From assembly GCA_003024985.2 (NCBI GenBank), contig PXIH01S0005290.1: a stretch of DNA of 13,240 bases; one strand, 5' to 3'. This DNA comes from Euperipatoides rowelli (lineage: Eukaryota; Onychophora; Udeonychophora; Euonychophora; Peripatopsidae). Under the pieces are notes generated by a model. That model ran no database searches, had not been told where the DNA came from, and was given only the letters and a program-made list of their open reading frames with translations. The position numbers and the translations under genes were made by a program. Position 1 is the stretch's first letter, and each line of letters begins with the position of its first letter. Below are positions 1 through 7,839 of the stretch, piece after piece.

Positions 1-413
1 AATTTATAAATAGTTAGATTTTCTGGGTTAAGAAGTCATAAAGACTTATATGCCCTATACTTTAAATTAAATTAAATTAATAGCCTAATAAATTATAAGA
101 CATTTTTTTCTGAATAAATAAACCTTCACTAATAATAATTTATGAAGAAAATCTGACCGGAAGCTTTCCCCATCTTTTAGTGTTCGTTTTGAAATACAGT
201 AACTGCATAAATGTTCTTCATCAATTTATCGAAGGAACAGGGTCTTTAACTTGTAAAAGCGCTTTTCCAATTCTGAACCCTTATGACAAAAAAAAAATGT
301 CATTGAAGAGCAATTAGTAGAGGACCGGTTTTTTCTTTATAATGATAAATTAATATGACATCTTATGCACACGTACAGTATGTTTATGAATATGTTTACA
401 TGATTAGTATTTT
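1..413. other. AT-rich non-coding sequence
   Basis: No gene is seen here. The stretch holds an AAATT run at 61-80, the short near-palindrome AAGTCATAAAGACTT at about 31-45 (a similar AAGTCAAAAGACTT occurs near 898) and A runs. It may be intergenic or part of a long MIF intron 1. Confidence 0.5.
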
Positions 414-642
414 GTTATATATTTTTTTATTTCTCCATGTTATTTTCATTAATTTATTATTGTACCACTTAAACTTTTTTCCACTCAACCATACAAATAT
501 GTTAATTATGCACTCAATACACCTAATTTAATTATTTTTTAAATTTGTAGACCTTCACCTAAAGGTGCTTTTCCAGGTCAATTAGTAAGTGGTACAATAA
601 TAAATTATTGAAAATACTATGGAGAAAGAAACAAAATATAAC
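414..642. mobile_element. Foldback/MITE-like inverted repeat element
   Basis: Two arms of about 57 bp face each other: 414-471 (beginning GTTATAT and ending ATTGTACCACTT) and 587-642 (beginning AAGTGGTACAAT and ending ATATAAC). They match over most of their length, including a perfect 20-bp inner block ATTTATTATTGTACCACTT / its complement and an outer CTCCAT / ATGGAG block. The 115-bp spacer carries a small CACCT-AA-AGGTG hairpin at about 558-569. There is no coding capacity, and no convincing target-site duplication is visible at the edges, so the superfamily is unknown. Confidence 0.65.
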
Positions 643-869
643 AATTTAGAAAAAGATACAATTTTTTTCTCCTGCCACTGTATTACAGTATATCATGAAA
701 AAAAAAAAAAAAAAAACTTAATTTTCCAAATATTAATAACATGATTTCCCACTGTATAAATCTTAATAACAAATATAATCGGTGGATTTTCATGCTCCAA
801 GTAGGGTTGCCATATTTTAAGAATCCAAAAAAGTGGACACCTTTTAATTCAAAACATAGGCTCCTTTTT

Positions 870-1192
870 ATTTTAATTTAATTTAAATACCATTATGAAG
901 TCAAAAGACTTTTATGCACAATCTGAATACAAAGCAAGAAATAGCCTACTAACTAAACACAAAACAACAGAATAATTATACAAACATCAATAACCAAATA
1001 CATTAAAAAACTATAAAAAACGCTTGGACTCAATATAAAAATGTGTCAATATAGAAAATATTTGACATTTAAGAAAAATCATAAAATATGTAATGTAATA
1101 TCACACACACAAAAAAAACTATTATACAAAAATAGATTATGAAGTCAACAACACACACACAAAAAAAAAAACTACTTTATATTCTCATATAA
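870..1192 (-). mobile_element. Probable 3' UTR and tail of the same LINE copy
   Basis: Downstream of the retrotransposon stop (minus strand) is AT-rich non-coding sequence containing two CACACACA plus A-run microsatellites (about 1102-1118 and 1150-1171). It ends near 870-890 in a TTTAATTTAATTT-type run, reading AAATT-rich on the element strand, which resembles the simple repeat tails of CR1/L2-like elements. Repeated short blocks of ATTATGAAGTCAA occur at about 892 and 1137. The right-hand limit is the coding fossil; the left limit is a guess and no target duplication was found. Confidence 0.4.
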
Positions 1193-1601
1193 CTAGATCA
1201 ATTCCATAAACAATGGACAACCCTTCAAAAAGGCATCCATTTCATTTTTGAAAGTGTTCAAATTACTAGCCTGCTTAATTGACAAAGGAATTAAATTCCA
1301 GTGTCTAACAACTCTATTTTTTAAAAAGTATGAATCTGACATTTTTATTCACTATTTCCTTATCTAGAGAAAAATCATCAAATCTACACATAACATTACT
1401 ATTCTTTTTAATAAAGAGATCAGGATAACCTTTTGACCCATTATACCACTTGTAGGTGTTAATCAAATCCCTGTGAATTGCTCTCTGTTCAGGAGTTTGT
1501 ATTCTTGTAGAATTCAATCTACTTTGGTAATCTAAATATCTAAGACCATATATCTTTTTGGTAAATCGTCTTATACATTTGTTTAATAGATCAAGGGTTA
1601 A
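1193..1601 (-). pseudogene. Fossil non-LTR retrotransposon: reverse transcriptase C-terminal tail
   Basis: Read on the minus strand, this stretch encodes the C-terminal part of a LINE-type polyprotein of the CR1/Jockey/L2 kind. From 1601 down to about 1330 one frame reads CIRRFTKKIYGLRYLDYQSR, then HRDLINTYKWYNG, matching the family's RR-x-R-x-DLI-x-TYK-x-x-NG block. That frame ends at a TAG (1314-1316), but the next frame carries on with KNRVVRHWNLIPLS and then LNTFKNEMDAFLKG to a stop at 1193-1195. This matches the canonical R-V-V-x-x-WN-x-LP ... FK-x-x-LD ending. A frameshift near 1316-1345 therefore breaks the gene, and a stop at 1602-1604 closes it upstream. Nothing earlier of the polymerase domain was seen, consistent with 5' truncation. 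The exact clade cannot be assigned by eye. Confidence 0.8.
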
Positions 1602-2534
1602 TTATCTTAATTTTTTTTTTTTTTTTAAATTTTGGTTCCATCTTCTGCCAAAGTTAGACATGGTTAAACATAGAAATATATTAATGGTCAGATTTTATTA
1701 TCCCTCCCCCCCCCAATCCATTTTTGCCTAGTCAAAATGTTATAAATACCAATAGTTTAAATTTAAATATCAAGGACAGCCCATACAAATTTTGGGCAGT
1801 TCAGACATTAACATGACTAAAATGTCGTCACTGATGGTAGTGCAGAATGATGGTTAGTAATACCAACATATATAAAAAAAATTAATAGGCCTATAGGCTA
1901 ATTAGACCTATTTGTAATGCCAGAAATGTCTAAAACTATTAAGATACAATACAACAGGACTGACAGTTACAAGTTTGATTGAAAAATATTTTTTTTTTTT
2001 CCGAAATACTTACTAACCAGTGCAGTAGATGCTAAATGTTCTATGACAAATTTACCTGTGTACTGTACTTAGGTTTTTGATAAAATATCCTTAGACAATA
2101 CCATGTGACTTTACCTTTGATATTGTTATCCAATAAGGATAGCTTTTAAATAAAAACATGAGAAATGTTTTGCCATATACCGAGATAAATGAACAGTTTT
2201 AAAATACCGTACGGGATGTTTTTAGTTAAAATAATGCCGCTCCCCCTCCCGTGAGTAATTAGCATTCAATACAAGTTTATGATTTCGATCATACCAGCAT
2301 ATTATAATTCTTCTGCTTTCACAGAAGCACTACATGTTGATGAAAGTGAAATAATGACGACGAGAAACAAAAATTGGCAGGTAGAAATAAAATAATTATT
2401 CTTGTTTTATTGTAAATTAAAAAACAGAAAACCCTAATGGTAGTGAATTCTACGTGGAGGGGACTACGAACCTTCGGAATGCCTTCCCCTAGCTTACAAT
2501 AATAAAACAAATCTTAATAAAAATAACAGCTGAT

Positions 2535-2571
2535 TGTTCGCTAGAGATTAGTATCCTCTAATATGCGAACA
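2535..2571. repeat. Compound hairpin
   Basis: TGTTCGC (2535-2541) pairs with GCGAACA (2565-2571), and immediately inside it TAGAG (2542-2546) pairs with CTCTA (2556-2560), leaving a 9-nt loop and a 4-nt one-sided bulge. Twelve paired bases in total make this better than random for the region. Its role is unknown. Confidence 0.4.
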
Positions 2572-2579
2572 TAAGTAAT

Positions 2580-2631
2580 ATTTGTACGCACACTCCTCTT
2601 TTTACATTAAAAGAAGAACGTACGTACAAAT
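2580..2631. repeat. Imperfect inverted repeat with ATTTGTACG ends
   Basis: ATTTGTACG (2580-2588) is the exact complement of CGTACAAAT (2623-2631), with partly complementary T-rich and A-rich inner flanks. It lies only 8 bp after the hairpin at 2535-2571. It could be a very short foldback insertion; no target duplication is clear. Confidence 0.4.
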
Positions 2632-3352
2632 TTACTAACAATGAATAATTAATTAGCAGGTTCAAGTGGTATGAATATGTCAGGAGATAATTAGATTCAG
2701 TAATTTGCTATGCTAAGCTAATATGACATTTACAAAGCATTAGTTTCGTAAATTCCGTATTAAGAAAATAACTACACCCTGAAATAACCAGATACACTTG
2801 AAAGTACCAATTAATAAATAATAATAAACAATAAATAAAACCACCGTTATAATATATTTGATTAAACTAATAATGGTATGATGGTCAACATCTGTATTAC
2901 TGTTTATTTAAGAAAATCATAGGCCTACCTTTTTTTTTTTTAAGAATTTTAGACCATTTTTTTATCATTTAATGAAAACTGGCTAACTTGCAGTTAAAAG
3001 ATTTGTGCAAACTTCTTATGAAAAAACTTAAGACTTCTTCAAATCTCCATTGTTTAAAACAGGGAGTTGCATCATTTCATTCACTAATGTACAACATCAT
3101 GATATTGTTTAGCAATTAGCATGATAGAAATATTAAAGATTCTAACATTCTACCTATACAAAATGGGTACAGTTAGTACTTAAAATGTCTGAATAAATAA
3201 TATTTATTTTAAAGTTTTTTATTTTCAGTTTTTTTCTTACGAATACTCAAATCCATTTAGAGCATCCATTTTTAATATCTAAAATTTATTATGCTAATTA
3301 AAATTTAAATTTGTAGGATAATCTAATTTTGAATTTTTTTTCCCCTTCCTAG

Positions 3353-3525
3353 TATGTCTGCGTTCATTTTGTTCCTGACCAGGTGATGACATTCTACGGG
3401 AACTCTGAACCTTGCGGCCATGGTGAATTGATGTCTATTGGTAAGCTGGGTGTCTCTGAAAATAAAAAACACGCGAAAGTTCTCTTTGAGCACATCAACA
3501 AGCATCTTGGCATTGATACAAACAG
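3353..3525 (+). CDS. MIF: MIF family cytokine/tautomerase, exon 2 (partial gene)
   Basis: This exon encodes the middle of a macrophage migration inhibitory factor homologue, a small trimeric protein of the tautomerase superfamily that acts as a secreted cytokine and keto-enol tautomerase in animals. It opens with YVCVHFVPDQ, matching the family's Y-x-x-V-H-x-V-P-D-Q stretch, continues with SEPC, and holds the SIGK motif that lines the active site and the ENKKHAK helix common in invertebrate members. The 3' acceptor follows a pyrimidine tract (TTCCTAG, AG at 3351-3352) and the donor is CAG/GTAATT at 3526. Length is 173 nt, entering in phase 0 and leaving after two bases of an Arg codon, the same as human exon 2. 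In human mature numbering it covers residues 36-93. Cys56 is kept, but the second cysteine of the CxxC motif is glycine (CGHG) and Cys80 is phenylalanine. There are no stops or frameshifts. D-dopachrome tautomerase is a related alternative, but the tail in exon 3 favours MIF. Confidence 0.95.
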
Positions 3526-3730
3526 GTAATTTAATTTATGAAAAATTATAATTATTTAATCAACCTAGTGATGGATGTTTTTTTTATCTGGTAGAGTTAA
3601 TGTAAAAATAAATATTTGGTAGCAGGCTTTCTCTTAATAATTATACCTGTTAGAAATCCAAATAGAACAGTATTCAGAGCTTGCTAGTCAGCAACAGCGA
3701 TATATAAGTAAAAAGAATTTTTTTACTCCC

Positions 3731-3760
3731 AATGGCTAAATCTATGTGGATTTAGCCATT
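3731..3760. repeat. Perfect 12-bp hairpin in MIF intron 2
   Basis: AATGGCTAAATC (3731-3742) and GATTTAGCCATT (3749-3760) are exact inverted copies separated by the 6-nt loop TATGTG. It sits about 200 bp inside intron 2, on the transcribed strand of MIF. The stem is too short for a typical microRNA precursor, and the flanks pair only weakly. It may be the core of a small foldback element or a splicing-neutral relic. Confidence 0.6.
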
Positions 3761-3939
3761 GACAGAAAGTGGGTCATGAGGGTGATGGGTAAAATGTATG
3801 TTCCTATGAAAATCCTATATAAAAGTAGGCCTATATTAATTTAATTTAGCTTGGGATTTTTAACGCTTTACTCTTTAAAATAATGGTCGGTTACCCCTCA
3901 ACCTTCAGCCTGTTTCTTCGGTTACTTATGCAGCGATTC

Positions 3940-4286
3940 CAGGGATGGCAAATAGTATTTGTCCAGCGTGTCAAAATTGAACAAATATTGATGTCATTTT
4001 GGAAAAAGTATCGATATATGAGTGCCTACGTTTCATATTTTTGACAGGCTTTTTTTTTTGTCCGTATGGACGTTTTATTACCCTTTTGAAAGGTTTAATG
4101 TTGTTTTTTTTTTTTTTGTCTTGTATAGACATTTTGTTTCCCTTATGAAAGATTTGATTGAGTTTTTTTTTTTTGGCAGCGGAGATTTTTAAACTTTAAA
4201 ATTTTTGTGTCTGTCCAGTCTGCCGTGCTGCCAAAATCTCTTAAAGTGCCGTCTTCGGCACCCGTGGTGCCTATTTGCCATCCCTG
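3940..4286. mobile_element. hAT-type MITE (347 bp) with 8-bp target duplication
   Basis: The element has perfect 16-bp terminal inverted repeats, CAGGGATGGCAAATAG at the left and CTATTTGCCATCCCTG at the right. It is flanked by AGCGATTC (3932-3939) and AGCTATTC (4287-4294), an 8-bp target duplication with one mismatch. CAGGG termini and 8-bp duplications are hallmarks of hAT transposons, and the element is far too short for a transposase, so it is non-autonomous. Inside, a unit of about 58 bp (T run, GTC-x-GTAT-x-GAC, CCCTT-x-TGAAA) is repeated twice with a third T run, from about 4050 to 4174. A GTGCCG-TCTT-CGGCAC hairpin sits at 4246-4261 near the right end. Confidence 0.85.
4050..4174. repeat. 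Internal tandem duplication (about 58 bp) in the hAT MITE
   Basis: Poly-T runs ending at 4059, 4117 and 4174 mark two consecutive units of 58 and 57 bp. Each contains a semi-palindromic GTCCGTATGGAC-like block followed by TTTT-x-CCCTT-x-TGAAAG-x-TTT. Units differ by several substitutions, so the duplication is not recent. Confidence 0.65.
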
Positions 4287-5385
4287 AGCTATTCCATGCT
4301 CATATAAGCCACCTGCTCATTTATCATTTTGTTTGGAGGAAAAATGATACTGTTGCACTTATTTAGACGAGGGTTAGGACCTTAGATTTCCCATCATGCA
4401 ACACACGAACATGTCTACTTTCCCTTGTCTCTTCTATTCTGATGAGATGCTTTTAATTCTTCATATTTTTATTTACGATTTCTATAATTACACTATTGAT
4501 TGCAACTTTTAATGTCTTAAGCATTCTATTAATGTAACTTGTATATTTTGTGTTCCTTAGTTTTAACATAACTTATTAAATTCACAATTTTTTTTATAAT
4601 AATCAGTAGCTAACTCTCGATTACTGGTGTTAGGTGATTGATACCTGTGTGATTGGAAGTGGGAATTCTAGCGCAGAGCCTAATAATATTGTAGAGGATG
4701 GTTCTAATCTTAATGGATGTTAGATTTCAGCGTACCAATCTGGAAGAAGCTTTGTATGCTACGATACAGATTCTTGATNGGTATTGTCAAAATAGGGTGA
4801 AATTAATCCTTACAAGCATCCACCAGCACCTCGTATAAGCCACATTTCTCATCGTATATGCTTATACACAGGCAGACATGCACACACGCATATATGCACA
4901 TAAGCTATTTATATTGTTTGTTATTTTTTTTATATTTCAGTTTATAAAATAATAATTGCAATTTAAAAAAAGATTCAACAGTAAATGATTAAAAAAAGAA
5001 TATATTTTTTTCAAACAAACAGAAGGGGAAATTTGAAATTCCAATAGTTGGCTAAATGGGATGATTTTGTACTAGCGTTTCATGAATATATTTTTGTGAC
5101 TTGGAGTATAGTATAAACTGTCAAAAAAAAAAAAAGGTGGATGGTGGTGTAAATTTTATTTATACACATTGATGGAAATAAATAAATGACATTTCAAAAG
5201 ATGATGATTTAGCATTTATTTTTTGGAAATTATTATTTGTTATTTATTTTAAAAACATTTAGTGTTTTGTAGCAAAATAAATAAACAGATTTCGCATTTT
5301 ATATATTTTCATCATCATAAATGTACTGCACAGCTGATTCAGTTTTACTATACGATACCTCGTAATTTATATAACGAAATACAGG
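4287..5385. other. Non-coding intron sequence with two TATAAGCCAC blocks
   Basis: No exon or complete element is seen. Two related blocks in the same orientation, CTCATATAAGCCACC near 4300-4313 and CTCGTATAAGCCACA near 4830-4844, are each followed by CTCAT about 10 bp on. They could be relics of one repeat family or bound an old insertion of about 530 bp. A short purine-pyrimidine stretch with CACACACGCATATATGCACAT lies near 4881-4902, split here as CACACACG then CATATATGCACAT. Confidence 0.4.
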
Positions 5386-5900
5386 GGCTACGTTTTTTTA
5401 AAAATCTCCGAGTTCTCGAATAACTATATAGAGAATGCTCTGAATCAGGAGAAGTTGGACTTTAAAAAAATCTGGGCATGCTTTATTAACGGATTTTAAT
5501 AATGTCTGACGAACTTGGAGAAGTACCAGTAAAAGCATGGATTTGGAGAAGTACCCACAATAAATGCTGAAAAATGAATTGTTTCCAGTCAGTGAGATAG
5601 CAACAGCTACCGTCTCTGTCTTGGTGACATAGATAGCAAGAACGGTGTCTTTAAATGTTTAACCCAGACATCATGTGTCCAAAGGATGCCGTTTTTTTCT
5701 GTCTGACCTTTAAAAGCATGTTCAGGTGATATGTCTAGCTAAATTTAGGCTTTTTTTTACTGTACTATTTTTCTTCTTTCTCTGTTAGCGTATTTTAACA
5801 ATCTCTGACTCTGTCTCACTCTGTTTATATTCTGTTAGTTCTCCGTGACATGTACAGTTACTCTGAGCTCAAGCTCGGAGATTTTTTAAAAAACATAGCC
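5386..5900. mobile_element. 515-bp non-autonomous DNA transposon with GGCTACG-type ends
   Basis: The left end (5386-5412, GGCTACG then a T/A run then ATCTCCGAG) is matched in inverse by the right end (5874-5900, CTCGGAGAT then a T/A run then CATAGCC), giving terminal inverted repeats of 27 bp with about two differences. AGG precedes the left end (5383-5385) and follows the right end (5901-5903), a possible 3-bp target duplication; if the ends are read as degenerate CAGG termini a hAT origin is an alternative. The interior has no long frame. It contains a direct duplication of TTGGAGAAGTACC at 5515 and 5543 (28-bp period). Confidence 0.7.
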
Positions 5901-5993
5901 AGGATGTCCGTAATTTACCTTATTAAAAAAACTTGATGGAGAAAAAAACTCTTAACAGATATTGAAAAACGCTTTTAACTCCACATTGTTAAA

Positions 5994-6493
5994 CTAAAAA
6001 ATTTTTTTTTACAAACATTTTTGATGTTACTAGTAAACTTCCCACATGTTCTGCTTACAGCAGCTCTAAAAATATCTAGTCTGTACTCGATTTCTCTCCA
6101 AATGTTGTTAAACATCTTGATTACTGTGGTTTCAATGCCTGGAAAACTCTATCCCATAATTCCTCCACGCTAGCTATCTGCTTTGCATACACTTGATGCT
6201 TTATGCGACCCCGCAGAAAGAAATCAAGGAAATGTTGTCATTTGACTTTTGTAGCCATACAATTGGTCCGTCTTGAATGATCCAATGATTCGGGAATTTG
6301 TTTTGTCGACTAAATTACACACCTGCATGTCCCTGTGTGGGGTACTCCATCCTTCCGGGAATAAACGTTCGACTGCATGTCTTCTAGTTACAGAACAGAG
6401 AAGAGTTGTAGCATATCGAGATAGGTGTTTGAGTTGATGGTTGGTTCGACGAAGGAAAACCGGCCAATTTTGTGCTTGGAGGTCAGTGCGCAC
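5994..6493 (-). pseudogene. Fossil DDE transposase (mariner/IS630-like), frameshifted
   Basis: On the minus strand, three overlapping frames in succession give the C-terminal half of a transposase of the type commonly found in invertebrate genomes. From 6493 to 6225 it reads through LFPEGWSTPHRDMQVCNLV, then RIIGSFKTDQ, and stops; the next frame (6228-6121) gives LDFFLRGRIKHQVYAK, then VEELWDRVFQALKPQ and a stop; the third (about 6130-5994) gives WREIEYRLDIFRAA. These match the family order QDG-x-x-PH, then SPDL-x-PLDFFLWG-x-x-K-x-x-VY, then EL-x-x-RI, then W-x-E-x-EYRLD-x-CR. The aspartate of QDG is lost (PEG) and the SPD triplet before the LDFF block is gone, so two key acidic positions are missing or destroyed. 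With two frameshifts and three stops it is dead. It lies antisense in MIF intron 2; no terminal repeats were paired to it. Confidence 0.75.
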
Positions 6494-7045
6494 TACACAT
6501 TTATTTTGGGGAAAAAACTTAGTTACTAATGTGTAGGTTTTTCATTATCTTTTATAGTGTTTTCTGTATTAAGTTTCTTAATTCGGTGAATAAATTTTGG
6601 ATACCATGTATATAAAATTCTAAATGTGAAATGTAACTGATGCGAATGAAAATCAGATTTTAACAAATTCTGAACAGTTATGTCTAAAGCTATATATGCC
6701 GAATAGTTGCTTTATATTTGGCACCCACTAATTTTATCTCAATGTGTTCAATGCCTAACTTGGTACTATGCTATAGGTTTTGAATAATAGCCTACTGTAT
6801 ACGCCATGTTGGACATATTTTTATGTTTCCATTTGTTACCTAATCATTTTGAAGGATGTTGATTAATACTATTTTCAACATTGGAAGTTTTGTTTTGTTT
6901 TTTGCTAAAATAATGTGTTTAATTCATCAAATTCTTATTTAATTTAAAAAAGTATTAAAATCTAAGTTTTATACGATGTTGGAAATGTCTGATTACGGCA
7001 TCTTGAACACAAATCAAAGACGACATCAAGTGTTTCTTTGATTAC
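6494..7045. other. Non-coding intron sequence
   Basis: No gene, paired repeat or splice-bounded exon is apparent between the transposase fossil and the next MITE. Upstream parts of the transposase might be present here but too decayed to read. Confidence 0.45.
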
Positions 7046-7047
7046 TA

Positions 7048-7241
7048 GTGTCTGGATCTCAGACCACCATTGCCATGCAGCTTATTAGACAATCATACTA
7101 ACCTCAACCTTATACTGATCCTAACTCCAACTTAAATAAACTAACAGACAATCAGAGATTGGCTTGCTGATAGAATGCAAGCCGACCGCTGATTGGCCGT
7201 TTTTGGGCTGTATGACAATGGTAGGTCTGAGATCCAGACAC
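7048..7241. mobile_element. TA-flanked MITE (194 bp) with a minisatellite-like core
   Basis: Terminal inverted repeats GTGTCTGGATCTCAGACC (left, 7048-7065) and its exact complement (right, 7224-7241) extend inward to CCATTG / CAATGG with one extra base. TA dinucleotides flank both sides (7046-7047 and 7242-7243), the target duplication of Tc1/mariner-like elements; there is no room for a transposase. The right half carries a GGCTTGC / GCAAGCC hairpin (7161-7167 with 7177-7183). The left half (7088-7140) contains a block with AACCTCAACCTTATACTGAT and CCTAACTCCAACT that closely resembles one unit of the minisatellite at 12818-13240. Confidence 0.75.
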
Positions 7242-7839
7242 TATACTTGTGTTTTAGATGATGTAAATAGATGATGTCATTTAAGATGATATAATAGAGG
7301 ACGTTATTAGACTTTTCTAACTTTGTATAAAATTTAGATTTTAACACCTTTTTAAATGAAATAGAAACAATTTGATGAATTAAATATAAATTTTTGGGTG
7401 CAAAATAAAACTAAATTGACAAAGATTAAAAAAGCCTTGGTAATTACTGTAACTTTAAATAAATATTTAAAGATTTTGCCCTTTTTTTTTATTGCCTTTT
7501 TGGTATTTTTAAATTTTTTTTTTCTTATTTGTGAATTATTTTGATGCAATTTGCATTATAATTATATAGTAGAAAGCCAAAATTTGTAACCAGGATCTAC
7601 AATACGGTATTTAGTTTATCACAACTCTTTTTTTTTTTTGTACTTAAAGAGTAAATAAAAAATGTGAATATTGAAAAAATAAAAATAATAACAGGTCTAG
7701 TTTTCATGCTGTTTTAATTCTGACTATTGCATTGATATCTGAATAAAGTTAAAAGTGTTAGTTTATTATAGTTTATTGCTTTATTCTCCACCCTTTTTCA
7801 TCTTAAAAAAAACTTGAAGCATGTATTTTTTTTTTTTAG
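7242..7839 (+). other. End of MIF intron 2, very AT-rich
   Basis: No gene is seen between the MITE and exon 3. The short open frames here are low-complexity Lys/Phe/Ile-rich products of A and T runs. The last 15 bases before the acceptor are a T tract that would serve as the polypyrimidine signal. Confidence 0.6.

Larger units (their letters stand above)
1610..3352 (+). other. AT-rich sequence upstream of MIF exon 2, probably intron 1
   Basis: No coding exon could be recognised. MIF exon 1 should start ATG-CCN, run about 108 nt open and end at a GT donor; each ATGCC on the + strand here (for example 1918, 2235 and 2479) either meets an early stop or does not resemble the family. Visible structure is limited to a C run at 1705-1714, the palindromes ATAGGCCTAT (1885-1894) and CCGTACGG (2207-2214), hairpins at 2535-2571 and 2580-2631, and several T runs. 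Intron 1 would end at the AG at 3351-3352 after a clear pyrimidine tract. Confidence 0.55.
3526..7839 (+). other. Intron 2 of the MIF gene (4,314 bp, transposon-rich)
   Basis: The GT at 3526 and AG at 7838-7839 bound a phase-2 intron between the two MIF exons. It is very long compared with the short introns of mammalian MIF. Its size is explained largely by mobile-element debris, listed separately at 3940-4286, 5386-5900, 5994-6493 and 7048-7241. The remainder is AT-rich with T and A runs and no exon-like segment of either strand that I can recognise. A single ambiguous base (N) lies at 4779. Confidence 0.9.

Noticed and set aside
1918-1986. ATGCCA-initiated frame considered as MIF exon 1
   Set aside because: The encoded residues do not match the MIF N-terminus and there is no donor at the expected place; 2235 and 2479 fail for early stops.
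2319-2510. 63-residue minus-strand frame
   Set aside because: No family resemblance, a repetitive Phe/Leu composition, and an AT-rich setting where such lengths arise by chance.
3323-3505. 60-residue minus-strand frame opposite MIF exon 2
   Set aside because: It is the antisense shadow of a well-supported exon.
4246-4261. GTGCCG-TCTT-CGGCAC hairpin as a terminator or RNA gene
   Set aside because: It lies within the hAT MITE next to its right end and is best read as part of that element.
4881-4912. Z-DNA-like purine-pyrimidine stretch
   Set aside because: It is short and interrupted; ordinary microsatellite noise in this genome.
7048-7241. CACTA (En/Spm) transposon because CACTA occurs at the right edge
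   Set aside because: The element reads TAGTG at the left and CACTA at the right, the reverse of CACTA termini; TA duplications flanking GTGTCTGG ends fit better.
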